A DNA stretch of 64,000 bases from Paguma larvata (lineage: Eukaryota; Chordata; Mammalia; Carnivora; Viverridae). The stretch is from contig CM057825.1 in assembly GCA_030068075.1 (NCBI GenBank), forward strand, positions 124,531,239-124,595,238, written 5' to 3'. Made by a program: the position numbers and the translations under genes. The number at the start of each line of letters is the position of its first letter. Position 1 is the first letter of the stretch. The notes below the pieces were generated by a model. That model saw only the letters and a program-made list of their open reading frames with translations, was not told the DNA's origin and did no database searches. This document shows, in pieces, positions 52,505-62,479 of the stretch.

Positions 52505-53375
52505 AAAGGGTCCCATGAAAACCCGCACGTGGGCATTTACGTCAGCCTTATTCCTGAATGCCACAATTTGAAAGAAACCAAGGTGTCCTTCGGTAGGCGG
52601 ACGGAGACATGCACCGTGGTGCATCTGGACAATGGGATGTTATTCCGTCCTGAAAAGAAACCCGCTGGCGAGCCATCTAAGGCGTGGAGGAAGCTGAAGT
52701 GTGTCTTACTAAGTGAAAGAAGCCCATCTGAAAAAGTTACACAGTGTATTCTGAAAAAGGCAAAAATCGAGACAGTAAAAAGCTTGGACAGAGGGCACAG
52801 GGGGATGGAGGAGGCAGAGCACGGAGGGTTTTTAGGGCAGTGACAATACTCCTTATGACACCAGCATTGAGGATCCATGTCGTTATGTGTTTGTCCAGAC
52901 TCACAGAAGGTACAACATAGAGAGTAAATCCTTTTTTATTGTATTTTATATTTTTATTTAAAATTTTTTTCTTAATGTTTTTTTATTTACGAGAGGGAGA
53001 GACAGAGTATGAGCAGGGGAGGGGCAGAGAGAGAGGGAGACACAGAATCTGAAGCAGGCTCCAGGCTCCGAGCTGTCAGCACAGAGCCCAACGGGAGGCT
53101 GGAACTCAGGAACTGTGAGATCATGACCTGAGCCAAAGTCGGACACTTAACAGACTGAGCCACCCAGGCGCCCGAGAGTAAATCCTAATGTAAACTGCGG
53201 AGTCCAGTGGTAATGACGCATCAGTGTAGGTTAATCAATTGTAACAAAAGTACAGTTCTGGTGGGGGAAGTTGAAGATGGGGAAGGCTGCATGGTGTGGG
53301 GGTAGGGCTATATGGGAAATCTCTGTAGCTTCTCCATAGTTTCGCTGTGTACTTAAATCTCTAAAAAAAAAAAAA
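52505..53375 (+). mobile_element. Old L1 3' end, sense, split by a SINE
   Basis: TGCCACAATTTGAAAGAAAC, GACAATGGGATGTTATTCCG, CTTACTAAGTGAAAGAAGCC, AGTGACAATACTCCTTATGA then, after the SINE, ACCGCAATTG-poor sequence GTAATGACGCATCAGTGTAG, CTCTGTAGCTTCTCCATAGT and a final A run. ORF2 end into 3' UTR. Confidence 0.75.
52933..53173 (-). mobile_element. Carnivore tRNA-Lys SINE, antisense, exact 13-bp target duplication
   Basis: GAGAGTAAATCCT at 52920-52932 and 53174-53186 are identical. Full-length; long T/A-rich left end. Confidence 0.96.
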
Positions 53376-53399
53376 GTCGTCATTTTTTTTTTAAGTAAA

Positions 53400-53870
53400 T
53401 GTGATCACACTATACAGAAAAGTTACCTTTTTCTCCTAGCACCGTGTCTTGAAGAGGGTTCCCCGTCAGAACATAAAGAACCTATGTTGCTCTCTGTCAC
53501 GCTGTACCGCATTTCCCTACAGGGCATTACAGAGTCTCCTCCGTTCTTAGGTGGCTCCCAGGAGGATGGCATCCCGAGCCACTTGGCAATGGACAAGTCG
53601 GTGTGCACATCCCTGTGGCACTTCAGTGACAGGTAGAACTGGACGTGGGGTTGAGAGCTGGCTCCCTGCCCTCGCACAGTCTGGGGCTGAGTTCTGGTTC
53701 AGCCGCTTGCTGTGTTAACCTGTACCCGTGAATTACCCTCCCAATACTTCCTCTTCCTCATCTGCAAAGGGGGGATATTGATCATCCTTACCGAGTCGTA
53801 AGCATCTGTGAGAAAATCCCCCCTGAGCTCTGTGCCTGCACAGAGTAGATACTGCGTGTCAGAGAAGAAG
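53400..53870 (+). mobile_element. MIR SINE in otherwise unassigned sequence
   Basis: 53660-53870 shows TGAGTTCTGGTTCAGCCGCT, CATCTGCAAAGGGGGGATAT and CTGCACAGAGTAGATACTGC, a sense MIR. 53400-53650 may be an L1 remnant but is not clear. Confidence 0.55.
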
Positions 53871-54051
53871 TAGAGTTTTGCGGACTAAGGGTTGAGAGGT
53901 CGGGTACTGTAGTGCTAGGAGCTCTGTCAAGAAGGAGCTGATATGTATCAAGTACTTAGAATGGGGCTTTGCCTTGTCCTCATCCCAGTTAGGAATTTTC
54001 TATTATTCCTAATATCTGAGGGACAGAGTTGCTGAGTCAAACACATTTAAT

Positions 54052-54255
54052 TTTTTTTTTAAACATTTATTTTTTGAGAGAGAGAGACAGAGCATGAGCT
54101 GGGATGGGGCGGAGAGGGAGACACAGAATCGAAGCAGGCTCCAGGCTCTGAGCTGTCAGCACAGAATACGACCCAGGGCTCGAACCCACGAGCCGTGAGA
54201 TCATGACCTGAGCCGAAGTCAGAAGCTTCACTGACTGAGCCACCCAGGCGCCCCT
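54052..54255 (-). mobile_element. Carnivore tRNA-Lys SINE, antisense
   Basis: Ends GAGCCACCCAGGCGCCCC; target duplication ACATTTAAT (54043-54051) and ACGTTTAAT (54256-54264). Confidence 0.94.
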
Positions 54256-54333
54256 ACGTTTAATATTTTAGTATCTCCCGCCAAGCCACAAACCCCTGGT
54301 CCCACCCTGCAAGACCCTCCAGAAGAAAGACTG

Positions 54334-54505
54334 CTGGTGGCCCAGTCAGTTGAGGATCCAACTCTTGATTTCAGCTCCCGTCCGGTTCTCTCTCCCTCTC
54401 TCTCTGCCCCTCCCCTACATGCTCTCTCTCCCCTTCTCTTTCCCTCTCCCCCACCCCTCTCAAAATTAAATAAATAAACATTAAAAAAAAGAAAAGAAAA
54501 GAAAG
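54334..54505 (+). mobile_element. Carnivore SINE with internal deletion
   Basis: Starts at GGTGGCCCAGTCAGTTGAGG (first bases lost), passes CAACTCTTGATTTCAGCTCC, then jumps to CTCTCTCCCTCTCTCTCTGC and an AAATTAAATAAATAAACATT tail with (GAAAA) units. It forms an inverted pair with the SINE 80 bp upstream. Confidence 0.9.
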
Positions 54506-54600
54506 GCTCTACTAATTTCCATTCCTACCAACACACCGAGACTGCCGGTTTCCTCACATGCTGGCCAATACTGGTCTCACCAGTCATTTTAACTCTGCCA

Positions 54601-55894
54601 ATCTGATGGGCTCCTGTTACTTTCCTGAGACTCTTACACCTGGGTCCTGTCGTAAAATCTGGATCGAGGGGCCTTTGAGAAGGCCGCCAGCAAAGGCAGG
54701 GAACCACGGCCCCCTCCCTCTGATCCGCCACATGCTCATTTAGGCTCTGGAAGATGGACAAATGGATATCAGGATAATTCTGAAAAGAAGAGGGGGCGGA
54801 GATCCGCAGACAGACCCTGATGGTTTCCAGGGGGCTTTGACTTGACTGGCTACAAGACCCCTTCTGCCGGATGTCAGCAAATCATAGACATTCATCCCGC
54901 TGAAAGCCAGCCCATTCAGCCTTTCTGGGCAACACATTCAGACAGAACCCGGCACGTGTGGTTCAGGGCGGTGAAATAAATAGGACTTCATTTATATTTT
55001 AAAGTCTTTTGTCTCTCTTTAAGCCCTTGTGCTTCACTGAAATAAAATCCGATCAAGACGGAGAGAGGGGAGAATGCAGCTTTAATAGCGCGTGATCTGC
55101 AATCTTGGCCCTTTCTCTCTTCTCGTTAACATTTACTTGAAGGCCTGCCATTTCCCTATGCTTCTCCTACACGGTTCTTGAACGATGGTCTTGTCTCTCT
55201 TCTAAACCCCATGGCCTCCGTGTTCAGATGGTTTCAGGTGGAACTGGCAGATTCGATATCCCCCTTGCCCAAGGAGAGACTCTGGGGGCAAACTGGGGTC
55301 TTTACTCTTCTCTCCATGAGCCAGGCAGCCGCCATATTGATAAGATTAGCAGGTAATTAACACTCCGGCCCAGCCAAGCAGAGGAGACGACTCAATTAGC
55401 AGAATGTCACTGCATCTAATTTACTTGGCTTATCAGAGATGTATCCTCTAATGACTGTGGGAAGAAGAGCAAGGCACCTTCAGTGGAAGGATCTGAGGGG
55501 TTTAAAAGCTTAAATGCGGTATAACCTCTTTCGGTCTGCTGGTTCGGTTTGCCTTGCCAGTAAGGAGGTTGCTAATGCCATTTTGGGGAAGCGTTTGCAC
55601 TGATGTATGTGCCTCAAGCTTCAGGAAAAAGAGATGGAATGATTCTCAGGATGAAAGTTGGTGCTTAGATTACAAAGTCTTTGTTCCTTGTTTATTTCAA
55701 TCTCCCCTCCGTTTTTTAAAAGTAAAACTTGTTTCTCAAATCTATTTTATGAGAAAACTCCTTCCATGCCCAGTTAGCTTTACTTATAATAGGAGTAGGA
55801 GTAAAAACATCACCTACGATAATTATAAAAGTTATTTATTGGATCCTGGGCTATGCCAGGCATTGTATTCAGCCTTTTACAAGGAATGGATTAG
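54601..55894. promoter_or_regulatory. Unique block with candidate conserved non-coding element (unproven)
   Basis: No repeat recognised over 1.3 kb. 55020-55450 has enhancer-like words: GCCGCCATATTGATAAGATT, GCAGGTAATTAACACTCC, CAATTAGCAGAATGTCACTG and TTACTTGGCTTATCAGAGAT (GATA, homeobox-type TAATTA and a YY1-like GCCGCCAT). A 137-codon plus-strand frame at 55554-55967 has no recognisable domain. Confidence 0.3.
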
Positions 55895-56595
55895 ACTTAA
55901 TCCTCGGGAACGGAGGTTGGCAAGCTTTTTCTTAAAGGGCCAGAGAGTAAATAGTTTAGCCCTGTAGAGCGGACAGTCTCTGCTGCAACTGCTCCGCTTT
56001 GCCATTGTACCAAGAAAGCAGTCCTAAAATACACTGTTCACCTTAAAATAGAATGGTCAGTTATTTTACCAGCAAAAATGGGTTTATTCAGGAAGAGCGG
56101 AGAGTTGAGATTCGGGACGCGCAGGCTACAGCTACACCAGCAGCAAAGTCCAACAAAGAAGGGGAACATTACTTTATGGTGGAGGAGGGGGAAGTTGGGA
56201 GGGGAGGTTCGGAATGAAAGTTGATCGGGAAGGAGCGACAGTATAGGGTGACGACAGTTGCCCGGTGGCTGAATGGCAGGGCTGGTTGATTTCTTGTGGG
56301 AGAAGTAATGTCCATCTTTTCCCGTTGGGGTCTGTAACTGATGGTTCTTTCCTGTTCTTTCGGTCGGGGTCTGTCACTGACAATATTTCCTGTAATTGAC
56401 ATTGAGCGGTATAGCTCCCCCTTCTGGCCTCCCAACTCCAGTTTAGCGGGCTTTCCCTTTATTAATTTTCACGATATGTAAATGAGTAGGTATGGCTGTG
56501 TCCAGTTAAAGCTTAATTTACACAAATGGGCATTGGGCCCGATTTGGGCCATCGACCAGAGTTTGACAAGACCTGCCCCACATCTGTGTTTCTTA
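55895..56595 (-). mobile_element. hAT-Charlie type MITE, split by an LTR
   Basis: Left part: GGTTGGCAAGCTTTTTCTTA, AAGGGCCAGAGAGTAAATAG, GCGGACAGTCTCTGCTGCAA and CTGCTCCGCTTTGCCATTG. Right part: ACAAATGGGCATTGGGCCCG and TTTGACAAGACCTGCC. These are the two ends of one widespread MITE with terminal CAGGGGTTGGCAAAC-like repeats, separated by about 480 bp of inserted LTR. Confidence 0.8.
56039..56525 (-). mobile_element. ERV LTR, antisense, inside a hAT MITE
   Basis: On the minus strand the order is: pyrimidine-rich U3 with repeated CAGACCCCGACCG and CAGACCCCAACGGG, CACCATAAAGTAATGTTCCC, then CTCTTCCTGAATAAACCCAT (polyadenylation signal AATAAA) and a GGTAAAATAACTGACCATTC end. It lies between two halves of the MITE, which proves insertion. 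Exact ends and duplication are unclear. No viral gene. Confidence 0.65.
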
Positions 56596-56639
56596 AACTT
56601 CCGATTATGATTCATTAGTTATGGAATCGATTTAGTGTG

Positions 56640-56744
56640 TTACAAAAATAAATCTTTAAAAACATGGAAGAAGCCAAACTAGGATAAAAGCCACTGAAAC
56701 CATTATTACACTATGTGTTAACTAACTTGGATTTATTTTCTTAT
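56640..56744 (+). mobile_element. Young L1 3' tip, sense
   Basis: AAACCATTATTACACTATGT and GTTAACTAACTTGGATTTAT are the extreme 3' end of carnivore L1s, ending in an A/T-rich tail where the next SINE begins. Confidence 0.65.
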
Positions 56745-56929
56745 TTAAAAAAATTTTTTATATTAATTTATTTCTCAGACAAAAACTGTGTCAGTGGGGG
56801 AGGGGCAGAGAGAGAGAAGGAGACCCAGAATCCAAAACTGGCTTCCGGCGCAGGCCTTGAACTCATCAACTGTGAGATCATGACCTGAGCCAAAGTCGGG
56901 CTTAACTGACCAAGCCACCCAGGTGCCCC
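56745..56929 (-). mobile_element. Carnivore tRNA-Lys SINE, antisense, shortened
   Basis: GGGGGAGGGGCAGAGAGAGA, then CAGAATCCAAAACTGG and GGCGCAGGCCTTGAACTC; the TCTGAGCTGTCAGCACAGAG block is deleted. Ends AAGCCACCCAGGTGCCCC. Confidence 0.9.
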
Positions 56930-56964
56930 TCTTTTTTTTTTTTTTTTTTAAATCCAAGTTAGTT
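56930..56964 (-). mobile_element. L1 3' tip (poly-T plus 16 bp), antisense
   Basis: A T run followed by TAAATCCAAGTTAGTT, the exact reverse complement of AACTAACTTGGATTTA at 56720-56735. Confidence 0.75.
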
Positions 56965-57068
56965 GGGGAGCCTGCTTTGGATTCTGTATCTCCCTGTCTC
57001 TCTCTGCCCCTCCGCTGCTCGCACTCTCTTTCTCTCTCTCTTAAAAATAAATAAACATTAAAAAAAAA
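56965..57068 (+). mobile_element. 3' half of a carnivore SINE, sense
   Basis: Starts abruptly at GGGGAGCCTGCTTTGGATTC and runs through the CT-rich body to AAAAATAAATAAACATT and an A tail. The tRNA head is missing. Confidence 0.9.
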
Positions 57069-58350
57069 ATAGAAACTATGCGAATGCCTTACATCTAATA
57101 TGGATAACTCCTATTTTCATATGTCATTTTAATTTCAGATATGTGCCTATATAGGTACCTGTGTATGCATATGTGTGTGCACGTATTTGTGTGCATGTGT
57201 GTTTTGGACTTTGAAAAATACTGTTCTTAGTAAGTAAGAGTCCATATAATACGCATTTTTACAGCTGAGGAAACAGAGACCTAGAAAGACACAAAATGAC
57301 TTGCCCAAAATCAGACAGGCTGAAGCGCTGGGACTCAAAGGCGGGTGGCAGGCAGAGCCTGAGGGAAGGAGCTAAAGCACAGGCCAGTCTAACAGGCGTT
57401 TTATTTTAAGATAACAAGCATCTGAGATAAGCTTTTTCTCTTGCCCGTTTTGGAAATGCTAATGAGCAGTCAGATGGTTAAAATTCCTTCCAATGGAAGG
57501 AAAATAAAGGAAAACAAGGGACAGGCATATTCCACAAACTGAAGAGTTTCCTGCTGAAGCAAACTGAATGTCTTTTTTTCCTTCCCGGTCTTTCCACTGC
57601 AAGTGCTATGTATCACAATGTATTTTCCCCCCAATGCATTTTAGAGTCCGTTGGAATTGATTTGAGACTCTGAACAGTCTTGTGAATGAAAAAGCCGAGT
57701 GTAACCTATTCAAAGAGCCCCTCTTCCTTAATCTAGTAACATGTGAGATGCAATTTAAATGATAATGTTAACCAAAATGTGAGAAATGCAACATTATGCT
57801 AGAAACGTTTTTTTTTTTCCCCCACTGAAAAGACAAATGGCTGAGACATTTATATCTGCCGCACTTATTAGGAAGAAAATGCTCAACCCATTAATTTTAT
57901 TGCTGTGGTGTTGAATTTGAAGGGAGGGCGAAGTTTCTGAATGCTATTTCAGGACTCCAGCCATTGGAAGGAGAGATGGTGGCCAGCGGAGAGGAAAGCT
58001 ATAGCAAAACCCAACAATTTTAAAGAAGATTTCTCCCCTAACTTTCGTCCTGGTGTTGCAGAACAAGTGAGACTCCTTGGAAATTTTTCTCTTAAATCGA
58101 GACTTCAGAATCACTTTGTAAGTTTGTGTTTAGAAGGCCAACTCTCCATAAATTGTTTGCTGCTCAATTTAAAGACGGGTCTCCCTGGCAACAGTACTTT
58201 ACCCTGGGGGCTCGGGAGAGGGTGGTTTATGCATGCAGAAAACAGAATTTAGAGTTATAGGAAACATAGCTAACATAAGTAAACATTCATTTCAGTAAGG
58301 GGAAAAAAAAATCAAAAACAAAAGGAAGGAAGCATATTAGCATTTTTATA
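57069..58350. other. Unique sequence with a MIR fragment; possible conserved block
   Basis: 57240-57340 is antisense MIR (TACAGCTGAGGAAACAGAGA, CTTGCCCAAAATCAGACAGG). 57400-58260 matches no repeat I know and is AT-rich, with TAAGATAACAAGCATCTGAG, TGCTAATGAGCAGTCAGATG and TGAGACATTTATATCTGCCG. Conservation is unknown. Confidence 0.4.
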
Positions 58351-58566
58351 TTTTTTAATTAATTAATTTAATTAATTAATGGATTAATTTGGTGAGAAAG
58401 AGAGCAAGTGGGGGAGGGGCAGAGAGAGAGGGAGACAGAATCCCAAGCAGGTTCTGTGCTGTCAGTGCAGAGCCCAGCATGGGCCCAAACTCATAAATTG
58501 TGAGAGCATGACCTGAGCCGAAATCAAGACTCAGGTGTTTAACCGACTGAGCCACCCAGGCGCCCC
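58351..58566 (-). mobile_element. Carnivore tRNA-Lys SINE, antisense, with (AATT) run
   Basis: The reversed tail has become a TTAATTAATTAATTTAATT tract at about 58354-58390. Ends GAGCCACCCAGGCGCCCC. Confidence 0.93.
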
Positions 58567-58890
58567 CTGTCTCGGAATTTTCTCGGTGAGTTTGGATAGT
58601 TCAATATTCCTTTTTTTCTATGTCAGGATCGAGCCAAATAGCTTCCACAGCTGAATGGTGTAATATATATTTTACGATCTTTTCCTTTTTACTGCACAAC
58701 CAGTTCCCGTGAAGTTAATATTTGCCTTTTAAAAATTGGCTCAATTTTCCATGTTCTTGTCACTAATCCAACCCCCAGTTTTTCGCTAGTAATGACATCC
58801 ATTTTTATCAGGTGAGCTATCGGTTTTACCTTCTAGGAGTTTGAAGTTTCCGGGGCCTGCACATCTGCCCCTCTCTGTTCCTGAGACCAG
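58567..58890. other. Unassigned AT-rich sequence
   Basis: CATTTTTATCAGGTGAGC and neighbouring words hint at an old antisense L1 but are not diagnostic. Confidence 0.35.
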
Positions 58891-59435
58891 TGTCGGGAAG
58901 GAAAAATTTTCCTTTCCTCTTCAAGATTCTTTTATTGGCTGGTCTAAGAATTAAATTGACATGAGACAAATTAATAGAAGAAAATCAAATTTAATCGGAT
59001 ACATATGGGATTTCCATTAGACCAGGACGCCCGCGGGCAGTCGGGCAATTTAGACTTACATGCCTCCAGAGCTGAAGAGAAGGGGTTAGGGGTCTGGAAC
59101 TTCAAAGGGAAGGAAGTTAATTCACAGAGAGATGAAAAAGACTCAGTGTTTGGTGAACAAATGTTTGCTGGGCCATACAGAAGCAAAGAGGCCCAGAAAG
59201 GAATTTTAACTATGAGATTTTGCTAGCTTCCTCCCTGCCTAGTTCATATTATACTGCAGTTACCTGTGGCGATAGCTCCCTTCCTGGAGCAGGCCCTCTG
59301 TCTAAACTCTTTTAGGCCTGTAGAGGGGAGATCGAAGTTTCTTTTCGAGCCTACTATTTCTTAAAAAGAGTCAGCCTAAAATAATCCACATGCCAAAGCG
59401 ACACGTTTTGGGGTGGCAGATTTCGCTCCCCTACA
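58891..59435 (-). mobile_element. ERVL-type LTR (MER21-like), antisense, both ends visible
   Basis: On the minus strand it begins TGTAGGGGAGCGAAATCTGC, CACCCCAAAACGTG, TTTGGCATGTGGATTATTT, and ends with CAATTTAATTCTTAGACC, AATAAAAGAATCTTG and TTTCCTTCCCGACA. The 545-bp length, TG...CA ends and internal order fit a complete solo LTR. Flanks are too diverged to show a duplication. Confidence 0.7.
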
Positions 59436-60110
59436 CGGGGAAGCCAGCTCTCTTTCTGGATCTTTCTTCCTCCCTCTCCTGGGCCATCTCCTTTGTCCTC
59501 GGTAGCGGATACCCTATTTCTCTTAGCCCGAGTGTTCAACGTTCTTGTTCTAGTCTCTCAATTCAGTTAGCACCCCTTTCACTGGGTTTCTGCGAAAAGA
59601 GTTATTGTTGTTATTTTTGGAGATGTTGTATGGAAACGTTGGATGTAGAATCCTAGGCGACAGATCACTTTCCTCAGAATTTTCAGGACGTCACACTGGC
59701 CTCTTCTAGCTTTTAGATGGCTGTCGAGAAGTCTGAAACCACTCTGTTTTGACTCTGCAGGGGACTTCCTTTTGCTCTGGGGAACCTTGTAAAATTTCTT
59801 GAGACGGTTTCTGAAATTCCACGACCTTTCATGCAATTCCGTGACATTGGTCATTGAGCTAGTCTTTTGAAGCCAGAAACACCTGTTCTCCTAAGACAGA
59901 AAGTTCCGGAGAACTTTCTTAAACTATTTAATGGATAAGTTCTTCACCTCCATTTTTTGTTTGTTTGTTTTCTTTCTAAATCTCTTCTTATCCGGATGTA
60001 GGTTCTCTGTTTAAAAAAAAAAAATTCTCTCCTATTTTGTGTTCCTTTGTCTTTTTATTTGGTTCTAGAAATTTTTGTCAATCTAATCTTCAACCCCTTT
60101 CACCAAAGCA
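59436..60110. other. Unassigned sequence
   Basis: 59600-59850 may be an old antisense LINE piece. T-rich 59952-60060. No gene recognised. Confidence 0.35.
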
Positions 60111-60112
60111 TT

Positions 60113-60184
<72 letters not shown>

Positions 60185-60236
60185 TTCCTTCCTTCCTTCC
60201 TTCCTTCCTTCCTTCCTTCCTTCCTTTCTCTCTTTT
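60111..60236. repeat. Compound pyrimidine microsatellite (TTTC)n(TTCC)n
   Basis: About 15 TTTC units (60120-60180) followed by about 11 TTCC units (60181-60225), then TTTCTCTCTTTTT. On the minus strand it lies directly after the A tail of the neighbouring SINE. Confidence 0.97.
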
Positions 60237-60242
60237 TAGAGC

Positions 60243-60445
60243 TTTTTTTTTTTTAATGTCTATTTACTTTTGAGAGATAGAGAAAGCATGAGGGGCATAG
60301 GGGCAGAGAGAGAGGGAGACAGAGGATCTGAAGTGGGCTCTGTGCTGACAGCAGTGAGCCGATGGGGGGCTGGAACTCAAGAACTATGAGATCAGGACCT
60401 GAGCCAAAGTCGGATGCTCAACCAGCTGAGCCTCCCCGGCGCCCC
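60243..60445 (-). mobile_element. Carnivore tRNA-Lys SINE, antisense
   Basis: T12 then TTTTAATGTCTATTTAC, GGGGCAGAGAGAGAGGGAGA and GAGCCTCCCCGGCGCCCC end. Its tail side abuts the pyrimidine microsatellite. Confidence 0.93.
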
Positions 60446-60969
60446 GGTGTGCTATCACACTTCTACCTTTCCGAGGGCTCTTCTTTCTCTCTGGATGCTC
60501 ACGTTTTTAATAGTAGGTAGAAAGGTCAGCGCAGTGCCCTAAAATAAACATGTTAGTGTGATGTGTAGTCCGCACGGAGGATGGCCTGCCTGGGACAAAC
60601 TGGACAAGGGCAGGTGTGGGAGCAAAAAGGTCAGAAAGGTAATGGAGGGGAGGCGGCACACACCATGGAGGGTCTCATGGAGCCCTCGCGTGAAGCCAGG
60701 AAAGAACGGTTTAAGCCTAACCTTGTCGCTTATTCCGAAAACTCACTTAGCTTCTCTGAACCTCAGTTTCCCTATCTATAACATGAACCGTTAGAATCTC
60801 TGAGGAATCTCACCGCTCTCATATTCTCATGGATCTTCATCTACATCAACACTGTTTCTTCAAGAGAGAAGGATCACAATACTTAAATTTGTGAGTACGA
60901 CAAAACCTAGGATGGGGAGTAACTTGTTCTGCGACTTTTCTGCAAGACGAGCAAACATTTCTAATAAGT
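60446..60969. other. Unassigned sequence with a MIR
   Basis: 60700-60810 has AGCTTCTCTGAACCTCAGTT and TTCCCTATCTATAACATGAA, a sense MIR core. The rest is unassigned. Confidence 0.5.
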
Positions 60970-60989
60970 TTTTTTAGTGTTTTTATTTA

Positions 60990-61023
<34 letters not shown>

Positions 61024-61189
61024 CCAGTGCAAGCAGGGGAGGGGCAGAGAGAGTGGGAGGCACAGAATCGGAAGCAGGCTCCAGGCTCTGAGCCATCAGC
61101 ACAGACCCCGGGGCTTGAACTCACAGACTGCGACGTCATGACCTGAGCTGAAGTCAGATGCTTAACCCACTGAGCCACTCGGGTGCCCC
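60970..61189 (-). mobile_element. Carnivore tRNA-Lys SINE, antisense, with GA run
   Basis: GA run at about 60996-61022. Ends GAGCCACTCGGGTGCCCC. CTAATAAGTTT (60961) and CTAATGAATTT (61191) look like the target duplication. Confidence 0.93.
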
Positions 61190-61365
61190 TCTAATGAATT
61201 TTAACTTGATAAACGAGGGACGTCTTGCAATACAAGTAGGACATGATGCCAAATGTCCCGTGATCACAACGGAGCCGATGAAATTCGCTTTGATGAACAA
61301 GCACTTTGGATTACAAGCATGTTTCTGGAATGAATTACGCTCGCGAACTAAGGTTTGACGGTACA
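61190..61365 (+). mobile_element. Probable DNA transposon MITE (Tigger-like), 3' part
   Basis: CTTTGATGAACAAGCACTTT, GGATTACAAGCATGTTTCTG, GAATGAATTACGCTCGCG and AACTAAGGTTTGACGGTAC match the terminal part of a known mariner/pogo-type MITE family from memory. Confidence 0.45.
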
Positions 61366-61399
61366 GGCTTTGTGCTTTTCTAAATGCCCATGTATACCT

Positions 61400-61510
61400 G
61401 ACTTCTACTTCCCCCTGCAGAATAGAAGTTTGACTCCTGAGGAAACTACAGATTCGTCGTTTAAGTGACCTGTCCGAGGTCACACGAGGAGTTAATGGCA
61501 GGATCAAATT
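61400..61510 (-). mobile_element. MIR SINE fragment, antisense
   Basis: GAGGAAACTACAGATTCG, GTGACCTGTCCGAGGTCACA and CGAGGAGTTAATGGCAGGAT are antisense MIR core. Confidence 0.65.
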
Positions 61511-61924
61511 AGAAGGAGGGTTTTTCAAAGAAGCAGGATGCAAATTAGAAGTTGCGTCCAATCTGAACTTGCATGCAGAAGCCGTGAGGAAGTCAACCCT
61601 CTCAGCCGTGACGAAGAAGGACCTAATTCACCGGAAGGAAAATGCTGAGCCTGCCTTCGAAATCCTTCAAAGTCTGTCCACGGCACAGCTAGCGGGAGGA
61701 GGGGGCCTTGCTGAAAATGAGCGCCCCGGCGGTCTGTCGTCACTAAGCCAGAGAGGCCGACATTTGCCTGAAGTCAGCCCCTCCTACAGCTCCCATGAAG
61801 CTGTGCGGATCCCGTGAAGAAAGAGTCTACTTGGCCAGCATGGCTGTTACAGCCACGGCGGACCCGGAAGACTGAACGTTTGGGCCTGAGCCGCTCAGCC
61901 TTCTCTGCCGTTTGAGATAGATTT
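61511..61924. other. Unassigned sequence
   Basis: No repeat recognised; moderate CpG. The 82-codon frame at 61569-61817 has no domain. Confidence 0.35.
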
Positions 61925-62148
61925 TTAAAAAAATTTTTTAATGTTTATTTATTTTTGAGAGAGAGACAGAGACAGAGCGTGAGCAGGGGAAGGGCAGAGA
62001 GAGAGGGAGACACAGAATCCGAAGCAGGCTCCAGGCTCTGAGCCATCAGCCCAGAGCCTGATGATGTGGGGCTCGAACTCACAAGCCGCGAGATCATGAC
62101 CTGAGCCGAAGTCAGATGCTCAACCGACTGAGTCACCCAAGGTGCCCC
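61925..62148 (-). mobile_element. Carnivore tRNA-Lys SINE, antisense, near consensus
   Basis: TTTTTTAATGTTTATTTATT start, GAGCAGGGGAAGGGCAGAGA body, an extra GAT near GAGCCTGATGATGTGGGG, and GAGTCACCCAAGGTGCCCC end. Confidence 0.95.
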
Positions 62149-62479
62149 AGATTTTTTTTTTTAAGCCAGGGATTAGCTTTTGCTGAGTCCCCTCTCCTTT
62201 CGAGGACTGTCCTCTCTAAATTTACTTAATTGATAGTGAGAGTGAAGAGGTCCAAATTGATAGCGACCAAGTTCATTGAAGAGGGATCAGAAAGGACCAG
62301 GAACACCATAATTTGCGTAATTCGAAAGTATTGTTTTAAGGGAACAGGGATCAGGCTTTTCCATTTTAGAGTTGAAAATGGCCCGTGATTAATTTCATCC
62401 GGCATGTTCCTTACTGATATGAAAAGTAATCAAAATAAGTAATCAAAAACCAAAGTGTCCTAAGTACTTTAAGATGATA
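62149..62479. other. Unassigned sequence
   Basis: Nothing recognised. Confidence 0.3.

Larger units (their letters stand above)
53930..54600 (-). mobile_element. Probable L1 fragments, antisense, around two SINEs
   Basis: Before the SINEs: GACAGAGTTGCTGAGTCAAA. After them: ACTAATTTCCATTCCTACCA, ACACACCGAGACTGCCGG and CTCACATGCTGGCCAATACT with TCTGATGGGCTCC, which is antisense L1 ORF2 end. Diverged. Confidence 0.55.

Noticed and set aside
60037..60273. Leu/Phe/Ser-rich frames that look like membrane-spanning proteins
   Set aside because: They are translations of the (TTTC)n(TTCC)n microsatellite in different frames.
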